NCBI GenBank assembly: GCA_963755705.1
Contig: CAVWKW010000001.1
Coordinates: 992,001-1,056,000, forward strand
Reading direction: 5' to 3'
Source: JBARDN01 sp963755705
GTDB lineage: Bacteria; Desulfobacterota; Binatia; Binatales; Binataceae
DNA: 64,000 bases
Part shown: positions 18,145 to 28,956 of the stretch, piece after piece
How the letters are laid out: every line of letters starts with the position of its first letter
How positions within the stretch are numbered: position 1 is the stretch's first letter
Notes under the pieces: generated by a model
What the model saw: only the letters and a program-made list of their open reading frames with translations
What the model was told of the DNA's origin: nothing
The model's database searches: none
Translations under genes and position numbers: made by a program

Positions 18145-18172
18145 TTTTTCTTTCCTCGCCCGATGTCTGGTT

Positions 18173-18207
18173 CCTCGCCCTGAAAGGGAGAGGTTAGCTG
18201 AGGGTCC
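18173..18207 (-). repeat. degenerate REP-like element, copy E (inverted)
   Basis: Read on the minus strand it starts GGACCCTCAGCTAACC and continues CTCTCCCTTTCAGGG, matching in order the CCTCAccc...CCTCTCCC skeleton of the other copies but shorter and diverged. It faces copy A 45 bases away in the opposite orientation. Confidence 0.55.
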
Positions 18208-18252
18208 GAATTCAGCGCAGCGCGTAGCGACGCGCGATTAAAAATGGATCCA

Positions 18253-18346
18253 CGATCGAGCAAGGCCGCCCTCACCCGCGCGTCACGAGTCTTGCAAAGA
18301 ATAAGCAAGCCTCGCGCCACGCCGCCCTCTCCCGGTGGGAGAGGGT
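18253..18346 (+). repeat. REP-like palindromic element, copy A
   Basis: Three parts are visible. The first 35 bases (18253-18287) are identical to 45571-45605. A small hairpin follows (CTTGC / GCAAG). The last part is a perfect 9-bp stem, CCCTCTCCC GGT GGGAGAGGG, at 18325-18345. It lies in the gap between the convergent VIT1-type and Rieske genes. Confidence 0.85.
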
Positions 18347-18415
18347 ATTTCAGAGGCGACGCACTGCCTTCGTGTCAATGGCCACGAGTGTACCCAGAAT
18401 CAGCGCGGACGTTTG

Positions 18416-18718
18416 TCATACGTCGATCAAGAGATCTTCGCCGTCGAGTTTCACCGGGTAGCATCCGAGCTTCACGCTTGGATCGTCGAGGTTCGCGCCG
18501 GTCGTGATGTCGTACTCCCATCCGTGCCACGGACAGGTGACGGTCGTGCCGTCCACGTCGCCTTCGGCGAGCGGACCGCCGCGATGCTTGCAGGTATTGT
18601 CGATCGCATAGAATGCGCCGCCCGCGTTGAACAGCGCAATCTGCTTGCCCGCGGCCTCGACCAGCTTGGCTGCGCCGGCGGGAAGCTCGGAGCGCGTCGC
18701 GACTTTGACCAGTGCCAC
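18416..18718 (-). CDS. Rieske [2Fe-2S] ferredoxin-like protein
   Basis: A 100-aa soluble Rieske protein. Cluster ligands are present in CKHRGGPL and CPWHGWEYD, the two Cys-x-His / Cys-x-x-His boxes. The start is the GTG at 18718, preceded by GGAGGT at 9 bases; the longer frame to 18754 lacks a site. Its size matches biphenyl-dioxygenase-type ferredoxins and NirD-like proteins, which pass electrons to oxygenases or reductases. No partner oxygenase lies beside it. The upstream gene argJ is 66 bases away. Confidence 0.9.
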   Translation of the reverse strand: MALVKVATRSELPAGAAKLVEAAGKQIALFNAGGAFYAIDNTCKHRGGPLAEGDVDGTTVTCPWHGWEYDITTGANLDDPSVKLGCYPVKLDGEDLLIDV

Positions 18719-18784
18719 GATAGGGTTACCTCCGCGAGGACGATGCGCGATCATATTGAGCGCGCGGCGCGGCGCGCAACCGCC

Positions 18785-19981
18785 TCAGGTCGTGTACTCG
18801 GCGTTGATCCGCACGTAATCGTAGCTGAGGTCGCAGGTGAGAATCGTCGCGCGCGCGGCGCCGAGACGCAGGTCAAGGGTGATTGCGAATTCGCGCGCGC
18901 GCATTTTTTCCTGTGCCGCGCCCAGCGCCGCGGTGATAAGCGCGCCGCGCGCCGCCACCTTCACTCCGCCGATCGCGAGCGTCAGCTTGTCAGACTCGAC
19001 CGCCGCGCTCGACGATCCCGCCGCCATCAGGATTCGCCCGACGTTCGGGTCGCATCCGAAGAACGCGGTCTTGACCAGCGGCGAGTTTGCGATCTGCCGG
19101 GCGCATCGCTCGGCGTCGGCAGAATTGCGCGCGCCGCGCACCTGGACCTCGACCAGCTTGGTCGCGCCCTCGCCGTCGCGCACCAGCTCGCGCGCGAGTG
19201 CCGCACAGACGGCAGCGATCGCCTGATTGAAGGCGGCGAGATCGCGCCCGCGAAGGGGACGATTGCCCGCAGCGCCGCTCGCCATCACGATCACCGTGTC
19301 ATTGGTCGACATATCGCCATCGACGGTGATCGCGTTGAAGCTCTGCGGCAGCGCGAGCTTGAGCGCCGTGCGAAGCTGGACGGCGCTGGCGGCGGCGTCG
19401 GTCATGATATACGCGAGCATCGTCGCCATATGCGGCGAGATCATCCCGACGCCTTTGACCGCGCCCGCGATCGTGACGTCCGCGCCGCCGATCCGCAGCG
19501 AGGTTGACGCGGTCTTGGGACGCGTGTCGGTGGTCATGATCGCGCCCGCGAAATCCGCGAGGCCGTCTTGGCTGAGCGCCGCTGCCGCCTCGCGTACGCC
19601 CGCGCTGAATTTCGCGAGGTCGTACAAATGTCCGATGACGCCGGTCGAAGAGGGCGCCACCAGGCTCGGCGCGCATCCGAGTTCGCGCGCGGTGACGGCG
19701 CATGAATCCTCGGCGAGTTTCAATCCTGGCTTGCCGGTGAAGCTGTTGGCGCATCCGGAGTTGGCGACGATCGCCTGCAGGCGTCCGGAGCGAATCCTGT
19801 CGATGGTGGCGTAAACCGGAGCCGCCTTAACTTTGTTGGCGCTGAAGACCGCGGCGGCGGGACATGGGTGGTCGGCTGCGATCAGGCCCAGGTCTTTGGC
19901 TCCGGGTTGAGTCTTGAGTCCGGCGCTGACGCCGGCGAAACGGAAGCCGCGCACGCGCGCGGGAGCGAGATCGACCTTCAT
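18785..19981 (-). CDS. argJ: bifunctional glutamate N-acetyltransferase / amino-acid acetyltransferase ArgJ
   Basis: Catalyses acetyl transfer from N-acetylornithine to glutamate, and possibly acetyl-CoA-dependent glutamate acetylation, in arginine synthesis. The 398-aa proenzyme shows the family motifs NSGCANSFTG (about 74-83), SSTGVIG (about 111-117) and the autocleavage site HMATMLAYI with the nucleophilic Thr at about residue 187. The C-terminal CDLSYDYVRINAEYTT is typical. GGAGG sits 6 bases before the ATG. No other arg gene is nearby. Confidence 0.97.
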   Translation of the reverse strand: MKVDLAPARVRGFRFAGVSAGLKTQPGAKDLGLIAADHPCPAAAVFSANKVKAAPVYATIDRIRSGRLQAIVANSGCANSFTGKPGLKLAEDSCAVTARELGCAPSLVAPSSTGVIGHLYDLAKFSAGVREAAAALSQDGLADFAGAIMTTDTRPKTASTSLRIGGADVTIAGAVKGVGMISPHMATMLAYIMTDAAASAVQLRTALKLALPQSFNAITVDGDMSTNDTVIVMASGAAGNRPLRGRDLAAFNQAIAAVCAALARELVRDGEGATKLVEVQVRGARNSADAERCARQIANSPLVKTAFFGCDPNVGRILMAAGSSSAAVESDKLTLAIGGVKVAARGALITAALGAAQEKMRAREFAITLDLRLGAARATILTCDLSYDYVRINAEYTT

Positions 19982-20065
19982 CGGGAACCTCCGTGCGCCG
20001 CACTATACGCGCGCGCGGTCGCGGAGAAAATGAAATCGGCTGCCAATCACGCGTTTCTGGATTGT

Positions 20066-20145
20066 CCCTCTCCCAGGTTGGGAGAGGGTCCGCGGCGCGG
20101 CGATTGCTCTTTTCAGCAATCGCCGTGACGCGCGGGTGAGGGACC
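20066..20145 (-). repeat. REP-like palindromic element, copy C (inverted)
   Basis: Read on the minus strand it has CCCTCACCCGCGCGTCACG, then a hairpin GCGATTGCT / AGCAATCGC, then a CCCTCTCCC / GGGAGAGGG stem with a 5-base loop. The order and spacing match copy B closely. It lies in the gap between argJ and secA. Confidence 0.85.
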
Positions 20146-20258
20146 TACAGAATGGAATTTTTTGGTCGCTGAGCAAACGGCTCACAGATGAATCACAGTA
20201 GAAATTCTGCTGGCCGCGCGGCTGTTACCCTATTTGAAAGCTAAGGTTCTCTGCTGTC
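20146..20258. other. spacer between inverted repeat copies C and D
   Basis: About 113 bases enclosed by two inverted REP-like copies. No gene is visible. The stretch is AT-richer than its surroundings and contains a run of T at 20158-20163. With the flanking copies it forms one REPIN-like unit of about 250 bases. The argJ promoter should lie between copy C and 19981. Confidence 0.45.
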
Positions 20259-20316
20259 GGTCCCTCACCCTTCGCGCGCAGCGCGCGCCACCCTCTCCCA
20301 ATCTTTTGGGAGAGGG
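20259..20316 (+). repeat. REP-like palindromic element, copy D (shortened)
   Basis: Has GGTCCCTCACCC, a GC-rich palindromic part (CGCGCGCAGCGCGCG) in place of the ATTGCT hairpin, and a CCCTCTCCC / GGGAGAGGG stem with an 8-base loop at 20291-20316. Its orientation is opposite to copy C. It lies 44 bases downstream of the secA stop. Confidence 0.8.
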
Positions 20317-20359
20317 AATTGGCACCGACGAGGTTACGCAAAGAGTTCTTTTCAGTAAG

Positions 20360-23041
<2,682 letters not shown>

Positions 23042-23190
23042 CTTTGAAGTTGCTGTATCCGGGAATCCGCGATCGCCAGCACGCGCGGCGCGGTGCGAGT
23101 CTCCGTTAGGTTTATATCCGCCCTATTCTACTCTGATTCGGGAGTTCGGGGGGAGACGTGCCATAAAAAGAAGGAAAATGACTTTTCGCG

Positions 23191-24042
23191 TCAGCGTTCG
23201 ATTCGGACCGCCGATTCGACCTCGGGCCCGAAGAAGCCGCGGCCCACGCGGATAAATCGCTCGGGAGACTCGGTTACAAAAAAGCTTTGCCTGCCCGAGC
23301 CGCGTCCGCGGGCTAGGCCGAGCGGCGCGAGCTGTGCGCGAACCGCATCGGCGGTGGCCAACGCCGAATCGACCACACGCACCCCGCGTCCCAGCACCCG
23401 CTCGAACATCCGGAGCAGAAGCGGATAGTGGGTGCATCCGAGCAGGAGCGTATCGATACCGCTGCGCTTGAGGCTCTCCAGGTAGAACGCAACCGTGCGC
23501 TCCGCGACTTCGTTGTCAACCCATCCTTCTTCGGCCAGCGGGACCAGCAGCGGGCAGGCGCGCGTGTAAATTTCAGCGTCCGGGCGAAGGCGCTGGATGG
23601 TGCGCGTGTAAGCGCCTGACGCGATGGTCGCCTCAGTGCCGATCACGCCGATCTTGCCCGAGCGCGAGGCGCGGACCACGGCGCGCGCACCCGGCTCGAT
23701 CACTCCGACCACGGGAATCATCGTGGCGCTGGCAATATGCTCGAGCGCGACGGCGCTCGAGGTATTACACGCGACCACCAGCAACTTTATTCCCTTGGCA
23801 AGCAAAAACTCGCTGTTCTCGCGCGAGTAGCGTTTGATCACTTCATTCGATTTGGTGCCGTACGGCAGCCGCGCCGTGTCACCGAGGTAGATGAATTCCT
23901 CCGACGGCATCGCGTTCACCAGCGCCCGCAGAACCGTCAACCCGCCGATCCCGGAATCGAAGACTCCGATCGGGCGATCGGAGGCGGTGGACGCGCCTCG
24001 GCCGTTTGATGACGTGCGTTTCGCGCGGGATTTGGCAGGCAT
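23191..24042 (-). CDS. murI: glutamate racemase MurI
   Basis: Makes D-glutamate for peptidoglycan. Motifs are IGVFDSGIGGLTVL with the first catalytic region, YLGDTARLPYGTKS, VVACNTSSAVAL with the first catalytic Cys, and LLLGCTHYPLL with the second. The start at 24042 overlaps the stop of the upstream radical SAM gene as ATGA, which argues for translational coupling and against a longer frame to 24288 whose extra N-terminus is Arg-rich and foreign to the family. Length becomes 283 aa, including about 20 basic residues before the conserved core. Confidence 0.95.
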   Translation of the reverse strand: MPAKSRAKRTSSNGRGASTASDRPIGVFDSGIGGLTVLRALVNAMPSEEFIYLGDTARLPYGTKSNEVIKRYSRENSEFLLAKGIKLLVVACNTSSAVALEHIASATMIPVVGVIEPGARAVVRASRSGKIGVIGTEATIASGAYTRTIQRLRPDAEIYTRACPLLVPLAEEGWVDNEVAERTVAFYLESLKRSGIDTLLLGCTHYPLLLRMFERVLGRGVRVVDSALATADAVRAQLAPLGLARGRGSGRQSFFVTESPERFIRVGRGFFGPEVESAVRIER

Positions 24043-25145
24043 CAGCGAAGGTCCTGTCCGAGGGCAAGGCGCTCGCCGAGTGCCGCGGGATTCGCCGGCG
24101 CGAGCCCAAAGACGCGCTCGTGAACACTGGCCGATTCCATGCACAAGTAGCCGGGAATCTTCGCGCCCGCGCGTGCGAAGCGCTCGGCGAGGATCCGATA
24201 GAGCTTGAGACGCAGCGGAGTGAAGGCGCGCAGGCGGCCGTCGCTCGCAAGCACCTCCTCGCCGAGCAGCATCGGATCGTCGGGCCATCGACGGCGCGCG
24301 GCGGCGCGCAACGCGGGCGTCATCCGCAATCCGCCGATACTGAAAAATCCGATCTGCGCCGCGGGAATAACGTCCAGCACATTGTCGATCAACTCAGCAT
24401 AGTCGCGCTCGGCGCCGTCGTACGCGATCACCGGATCGAAATGAAACGCGATCCGGTAGCCCGCGTCCAGAACACGGCGCGCCGCCGCGATTCGCGCGGC
24501 CGGGGACGCGGTGCGATGCTCAGAAGTTCGCCAGACTTTTTCCGGCGACAGAGTCCATGAAACGAGCACGCGACCGCGCGGATCGAGCGGGAGCAGGTTT
24601 TCGATTTCGTCGGTCTTGGTCTTGAGTTCCAGCGTCAGCGTCTCGCGCGCGGCGAAAAATCCGATCAGATCGCGTGTGAGTCCGGTGAGCGTATCGAAGG
24701 CGAGCGAGTCGGCAAGTTCGCCGGTGCCGATCCGGAAGTGGCGCTCGGGCGCGGAATTGATCGTGCGCTCGAGCTCTTCGAACGAATCGGCGTAATTGGA
24801 AAAAACCTGGAAGCCGGGATTGTCGGCGACAAATTCCTGCAGGAAGCAGTAGCTGCAATCCATCGGACAGTTCGATGCGAGGACCATCACCAGGTATCCG
24901 CAGCATGCAAAGCGCGCCGAGCCCGCGGGGCAGCTCATCAAAAATGGCGCGCGGCGCCGCATCAGCACCATCCGGCGCTTTCCGGCGTCAAACGGATCGG
25001 CGCCGATCCGGGCGCGAGCGGCTTCGCGGCCGTCGGCGACGTATTCGACCGGCACGCGCTCGGGCAGTGCGGCGACGACGCGCCGCGCGAGTGCCGAGTC
25101 GCGTTCGCCTTGTTCGATAAACACCGCGTCGAGATCAAACTTCAT
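24042..25145 (-). CDS. spore-photoproduct-lyase-like radical SAM protein
   Basis: Radical SAM enzyme of the SPL (SplB) family, which in spore formers repairs the thymine dimer spore photoproduct. The cluster motif CPMDCSYC has ligands at about Cys93, Cys97 and Cys100, preceded by CCGYLVMVLASN as in SPL proteins. RIGTGELADSLAFD and later VSWTLSPEKVWRTSEH are also family-like. The start at 25145 is preferred over 25178 since it reduces overlap with the upstream gene to 11 bases. Nothing else here suggests sporulation, so it may repair another lesion or act on a different substrate. Confidence 0.85.
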   Translation of the reverse strand: MKFDLDAVFIEQGERDSALARRVVAALPERVPVEYVADGREAARARIGADPFDAGKRRMVLMRRRAPFLMSCPAGSARFACCGYLVMVLASNCPMDCSYCFLQEFVADNPGFQVFSNYADSFEELERTINSAPERHFRIGTGELADSLAFDTLTGLTRDLIGFFAARETLTLELKTKTDEIENLLPLDPRGRVLVSWTLSPEKVWRTSEHRTASPAARIAAARRVLDAGYRIAFHFDPVIAYDGAERDYAELIDNVLDVIPAAQIGFFSIGGLRMTPALRAAARRRWPDDPMLLGEEVLASDGRLRAFTPLRLKLYRILAERFARAGAKIPGYLCMESASVHERVFGLAPANPAALGERLALGQDLR

Positions 25146-25683
25146 CGCTTCCGCCGAGCATCGCAAGTATCCGCGCAATCGCCGCGCGCCGCTGCGTCAG
25201 GATACTGACCGCCCGATCAAGGTCGCCTGCGCGCGATACTTCGAGCCTGATGGTCAGCACATCAGAGCCCAGTTCCCTGGGCAAGACTATGGAAATTCCG
25301 CGTGGCAGGCGAAGCTCGCCGATTGCGCTTTCGAGCCGGGCCACCGCTTCGCCAAGGCGCGGAAATCGCATCGCGCGCAAGGCGTCGATAAACGCACGCG
25401 CGCGTCCGGGCGCGGAGCCCGCGCGCGCCACGATTCGCGCCAGATCAGGTTCGGTGAGAATCTCGGCAACCGATTTGCTCTTGCGCACCGCTATTTCGCC
25501 GAGCAGGTCGAGCGCGAGGACGATCTGCCCGGTGCGCAAGCGGAGCGACTCGGCGCATTGCAGAAACGCGGCCCGCGACCGCGGGTCCATCGCGAGCCAT
25601 CGCGCGCGATGCGACTCAGGCAGATGACGCGCCGAGGCGAGCGCGCAAATTGCTTCATCAGAATTCGATGCGGCGCGCGTCAT
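25135..25683 (-). CDS. hypothetical protein upstream of SPL-like gene
   Basis: Function not recognised. The start at 25683 forms an ATGA overlap with the glycosyltransferase stop; the longer frame to 25869 would run inside that gene with an Arg-rich N-terminus. The 182-aa product is mainly alpha-helical, with no membrane segment or Cys motif. Features are a helical Leu-rich stretch around LRLRTGQIVLALDLLGEIAV and a C-terminal part of mixed structure (GISIVLPRELGSDVLTIRLEV). The overlap on both sides suggests it works with the neighbouring radical SAM enzyme. Confidence 0.75.
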   Translation of the reverse strand: MTRAASNSDEAICALASARHLPESHRARWLAMDPRSRAAFLQCAESLRLRTGQIVLALDLLGEIAVRKSKSVAEILTEPDLARIVARAGSAPGRARAFIDALRAMRFPRLGEAVARLESAIGELRLPRGISIVLPRELGSDVLTIRLEVSRAGDLDRAVSILTQRRAAIARILAMLGGSDEV

Positions 25684-26618
25684 GCTACGGCCTTCGACGG
25701 CGTATCGGGGATCGAGGTGACGAGGTGGCGGATCGCATCGGCGGCGAGCGCGATTGATTCGCCCGGCCCCGAGCGCCAATCGGCTAGCGCCTGCACGGCC
25801 ACGCGTTCCACGCACTGCGCGGCATCGTCGCGCTGACGGCGGCGCAGGCCCTTTGCGTAGATCGCGCACTTCTCCGCGAGCACTACCGCGGTCGCCTCTC
25901 GCCGGGCTGAATTCAGGCGCGAGTCCGCGAGCAGTTTGATCAGGGACAGAATCCGATATCGATCGAGCGCTGGAACCGTGGCGGAAAGCTGATCAGGATG
26001 ACCGGCGCGGCGCTCGACCAACACGTCGTCGAGCAGACCGATCTCTTGCGTCATGAGAACGCGGAGCCACAGGTCGTAGTCCTCGCACGCGCGCATCGTT
26101 TCGTCGAAACCTCCGAGCGCGCGAAACAGCCCGGTGCGCATCATCACGGCCGAGGTGCTGACGAGGCAGGTGCGCAGCGAATCAAGGAAGATATCTCCGC
26201 CGCGCTTGTGATGACGCCGGCCGGGATTCACGCGCCGCCCGCCGCGAATCCATCGCTCCTGGCATTGCGAGATCTCGCACTCGGGATACGCCCGCATGAA
26301 ATCCAATTGGCGCTCGAGCTTGTCGGGCATCCAGAGGTCGTCGGAATCAAGAAACGCGACCAGCGGTGCATTCGCGAGCGCGACGCCGTGATTGCGCGCC
26401 GCCGCAGCCCCGCGATTACCGATGCTCTCGACGCGCAGCGCTCCGCCGCGCTCATCGCTCATCCGCACGAGGTCCTCTGCAGTGCCGTCGGTCGAACCGT
26501 CGTCAACCACGATCAGCTCGAAATGCGCTCCTCGCTGAGCGAGCACCGAACGCACTGCCTCGTGAGCCATCGCGCGGCGATTGTAGGTCGGAATGACGAC
26601 GCTGACTTCCGGAAGCAT
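25680..26618 (-). CDS. family 2 glycosyltransferase
   Basis: GT-A fold transferase of 312 aa, predicted to move a sugar from a nucleotide-sugar to an envelope acceptor. The N-terminal domain has VSVVIPTYNRRAM (residues 5-17), VVDDGSTDGT (about 37-46) and the metal-binding DSDDLW (about 92-97). The C-terminal 120 residues are helical and diverged. No membrane helix is seen. It lies 6 bases after the engB stop. Acceptor and sugar are unknown. Confidence 0.93.
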   Translation of the reverse strand: MLPEVSVVIPTYNRRAMAHEAVRSVLAQRGAHFELIVVDDGSTDGTAEDLVRMSDERGGALRVESIGNRGAAAARNHGVALANAPLVAFLDSDDLWMPDKLERQLDFMRAYPECEISQCQERWIRGGRRVNPGRRHHKRGGDIFLDSLRTCLVSTSAVMMRTGLFRALGGFDETMRACEDYDLWLRVLMTQEIGLLDDVLVERRAGHPDQLSATVPALDRYRILSLIKLLADSRLNSARREATAVVLAEKCAIYAKGLRRRQRDDAAQCVERVAVQALADWRSGPGESIALAADAIRHLVTSIPDTPSKAVA

Positions 26619-26624
26619 CGGCGG

Positions 26625-27245
26625 CTAGCGCGAGTGGGTTGGATACGGCGCGAAACCGGGGTTGAGGCGATGAGTCTGCTGCGCGACGCGCAGGATCCGG
26701 CGGCGGAGTTCGTCGATCCCTTCGGCGCTGGTGGCAGAGCACAGGATCGGTGCGGTTCCGAGCGCGCGAAAACGCGCCAGCGCCGCCGCGCGCTCGGAGC
26801 GTTTGAGCTTGTCGCACTTGGTCGCGGCGAAAATCACCTCGACGCCGCGCGCACGCACGGTCGCGGCCAGATTTGCCTCTTCGGGTTCCGGTCCGCGTCG
26901 CGAATCCACCAACACGATCAGCGCGGCAAGGTTTTCGCGCGCCGAAAGATAGTCGGTCATCATCGCGGCGATCTCTCGCGCGATCTTTTCAGGGACTCTG
27001 GCATATCCGAAACCTGGCAGATCGACGATCGCGAGGTCAGCCCCGACCACGAAAAAATTGAGCGATTGAGTGCGGCCCGGCGTGCCGCTGGTTCGCGCCA
27101 GACCCTTCACCCCCGTGAGCGCATTCAACAGCGAACTCTTCCCGACGTTGGAGCGCCCCGCGATCGCGACTTCGACGCGGTTCCATCGCGGGCATTGCTC
27201 GAGCGCGAAGGCCGAGGTTTCAAATTCTGCGGCGAGCTTTGCCAT
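26625..27245 (-). CDS. engB: ribosome biogenesis GTPase YsxC/EngB
   Basis: GTPase needed for assembly of the large ribosomal subunit. Complete G motifs: GRSNVGKSSLLNAL (G1), GTPGRTQSLNFF (G2 region), DLPGFGYARV (G3), ATKCDKLKR (G4) and CSATSAEG (G5). At 206 aa the length is standard. It is the first gene of a five-gene minus-strand run ending in murI, whose members overlap or lie within a few bases of each other. Confidence 0.97.
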   Translation of the reverse strand: MAKLAAEFETSAFALEQCPRWNRVEVAIAGRSNVGKSSLLNALTGVKGLARTSGTPGRTQSLNFFVVGADLAIVDLPGFGYARVPEKIAREIAAMMTDYLSARENLAALIVLVDSRRGPEPEEANLAATVRARGVEVIFAATKCDKLKRSERAAALARFRALGTAPILCSATSAEGIDELRRRILRVAQQTHRLNPGFAPYPTHSR

Positions 27246-27271
27246 ATGCAGCTATCGGCGCGGGACTGAAG

Positions 27272-27637
27272 TCAGCCTTCGGTTTCGATCCGCATGGACG
27301 GCCGCGCGCCGGTTAACTGCGCGCCCGATTCGGTCCGTGCCAGTTGCGCACTCAGCGCGCTGCGCAACTCGCGCAGCTTCACGCCGCGGTGGCGATCGGG
27401 GTAGGGCGCCAGTAAGCCCTGAGCCGCGCGCAGATGGACGATCGCGCTTGCGGCCTCGCCCTGGCCGAGCTTGTGATTGGCGACGGCGGCGCGCAGCAGG
27501 CCGCGGAAAAAATCCCAGTCGCGGGTGTCGTCTTCCAGCAGGTTCATCGCGTCTTCCATTTCCTCGTGCGCCTCAAAGAATTCGCCGCGGTTGAAGCGCT
27601 CGATACCGGCGCGGAAGTGCTGCTCGATTTCGTCCAT
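27272..27637 (-). CDS. DUF309 domain protein
   Basis: Small all-helical protein of 121 aa. The motif FNRGEFFEAHEEMEDAMN, followed by RDWDFFRGLLRAAVANHKLGQG, is diagnostic of DUF309 (a TPR-like fold of unknown function). The start at 27637 was chosen because the family begins just before this motif; the frame extends to 28141 but that upstream part is a shadow of the SRPBCC gene. An alternative ATG lies at 27658. It sits between the SRPBCC gene and engB on the same strand. Confidence 0.88.
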   Translation of the reverse strand: MDEIEQHFRAGIERFNRGEFFEAHEEMEDAMNLLEDDTRDWDFFRGLLRAAVANHKLGQGEAASAIVHLRAAQGLLAPYPDRHRGVKLRELRSALSAQLARTESGAQLTGARPSMRIETEG

Positions 27638-27675
27638 CGCAGTTCCGCCCGAAACCATCCGCGCGGTCTCGCCGG

Positions 27676-28278
27676 TTACGGTTCCTCGTCGCTCTCGTCG
27701 GATTGATCGCTGGTCGTGATATGCAAAGTGTTCTTCAACCCTTCGAGTTGCGAAATAAAAATATTGCGAATCACCGATTTCACGATACTGTCCGGCACCG
27801 GCATCGATTGCAGCATCCTGGTCGTCGAGTGGTAGGTGATTAGGGTTGCGCCTCCGCCGCTGTCCTGGAGCTGGTATTCGGCGTGGCTGTCGAACGTCGG
27901 ATTGTCCACCGTATGATAGGAGATACGCTGCGCGCCGGCGTCGTATTCGAACATGAGCTGCATCGAAATCGTCTGGCCGCCAAATCCGCTCAGATCCATC
28001 TCGACGGTCTTGGTGTCTCCGCTCTGCGAAATAACCTTGATCGCCTCGACTCCGGGAGCGTGGCTCTTTTCGATATTGCGCAGTGCGTCGTAGACGGCAG
28101 GTTCCGGCGCCGCGATCATGGCGGTGTAGTCGGCAGTCCACTGGTCGCCATTGTGGTCGATCTTCTCGGACAGGATGCCGGCCTTGCTGATTCGCCGCGC
28201 CTGATAAAAATGCCAGCCGACATATCCGGCGACGACGATAATAACGATCGCGGCAACAGCCTTGTAGGTTCTGCTCAT
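27676..28278 (-). CDS. membrane-anchored SRPBCC (START-like) protein
   Basis: A 200-aa protein with one N-terminal helix (about residues 6-24, AVAAIVIIVVAGYVGWHFY) and a following beta-rich domain. The pattern of strands (WTADYTAMIAAPEPAVYDAL and TISMQLMFEYDAG) fits polyketide-cyclase/SRPBCC lipid-binding folds. The C-terminus is acidic (DQSDESDEE). The start at 28278 is the Met just before the helix; the longer frame adds an Arg-rich leader without homology. Ligand is unknown. Confidence 0.8.
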   Translation of the reverse strand: MSRTYKAVAAIVIIVVAGYVGWHFYQARRISKAGILSEKIDHNGDQWTADYTAMIAAPEPAVYDALRNIEKSHAPGVEAIKVISQSGDTKTVEMDLSGFGGQTISMQLMFEYDAGAQRISYHTVDNPTFDSHAEYQLQDSGGGATLITYHSTTRMLQSMPVPDSIVKSVIRNIFISQLEGLKNTLHITTSDQSDESDEEP

Positions 28279-28319
28279 CGTGTAATCACCCGCCCGCACG
28301 GACTCGCGCGTGCCGCGTC

Positions 28320-28874
28320 CTAGTGCCCGAAGACTCCTACCAGTTCGGCGCTCGCGAGCACATGACCCGAGATTGCCGACTCGACCGTCTCCACCGTCTC
28401 GCCGGGCTTCAGCGCGAGCATCGAATCGAGCGCATACAGCTTGAAGTGGTAATGATGCGCCGGGCCGCGCGGGGGACACGGAGCGGTATATCCGATTCGG
28501 CGGGCACTGTTGAATCCCTGGTCGGCGCCGTCGGCTAGAGTTTCAGTCGTCGGCGCTCCAGCGGCCAAAGTCCGGGTCTGGGCGGGAAGGTTAAAAATTA
28601 CCCAGTGGTAAAAAGTACCGTGCGGCGCATCAGGATCCGAGACGATTAGGACAAAGGACCTGGTCGTTTCGGGAACGTTGGACCATGAAAGCGGCGGCGA
28701 TCCGCCAGTGCCGTCGCATGAGAACTCGCGTCCTATGGCCGCTCCGTCAGCGAAGGCCGAACTGCTGATCGTGAGCGCGCCGCCATCGGCGGCGCGCGCG
28801 GCCGAGCTTGGCGAAATTGTTATCAACAGGTAGAGAAACGCCACGGCTAGTTTTGCCAATCGGTGAGGGTACAT
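28320..28874 (-). CDS. secreted YbhB/YbcL-type PEBP family protein
   Basis: Raf-kinase-inhibitor-like phosphatidylethanolamine-binding protein family member. Signal peptide at residues 1-30 (AVAFLYLLITISP then AARA), mature fold with SWSNVPETTRSFVLIVSDPDAP, HWVIFNLP and the C-terminal HHYHFKLYALD. These are the conserved anion-pocket motifs. AGGTGGA precedes the ATG at 28874, hence that start over 28892. Periplasmic location is likely. The role of bacterial PEBPs is unclear. Confidence 0.92.
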   Translation of the reverse strand: MYPHRLAKLAVAFLYLLITISPSSAARAADGGALTISSSAFADGAAIGREFSCDGTGGSPPLSWSNVPETTRSFVLIVSDPDAPHGTFYHWVIFNLPAQTRTLAAGAPTTETLADGADQGFNSARRIGYTAPCPPRGPAHHYHFKLYALDSMLALKPGETVETVESAISGHVLASAELVGVFGH

Positions 28875-28956
28875 TGTTCCACCTGCAATCATGCAATTAG
28901 TTCATCGGGGCGAGCTGCTCGATCTTCAGAAAGCAGAACTTATCTTAGCATCCATT

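Noticed and set aside
24043..24288. 82-residue N-terminal extension of MurI
   Set aside because: Arg-rich, absent from the family and inside the upstream gene; the ATGA overlap at 24042 gives the expected start.
27638..28141. N-terminal extension of the DUF309 protein
   Set aside because: It is an out-of-frame reading of the SRPBCC gene; DUF309 begins near 27637.
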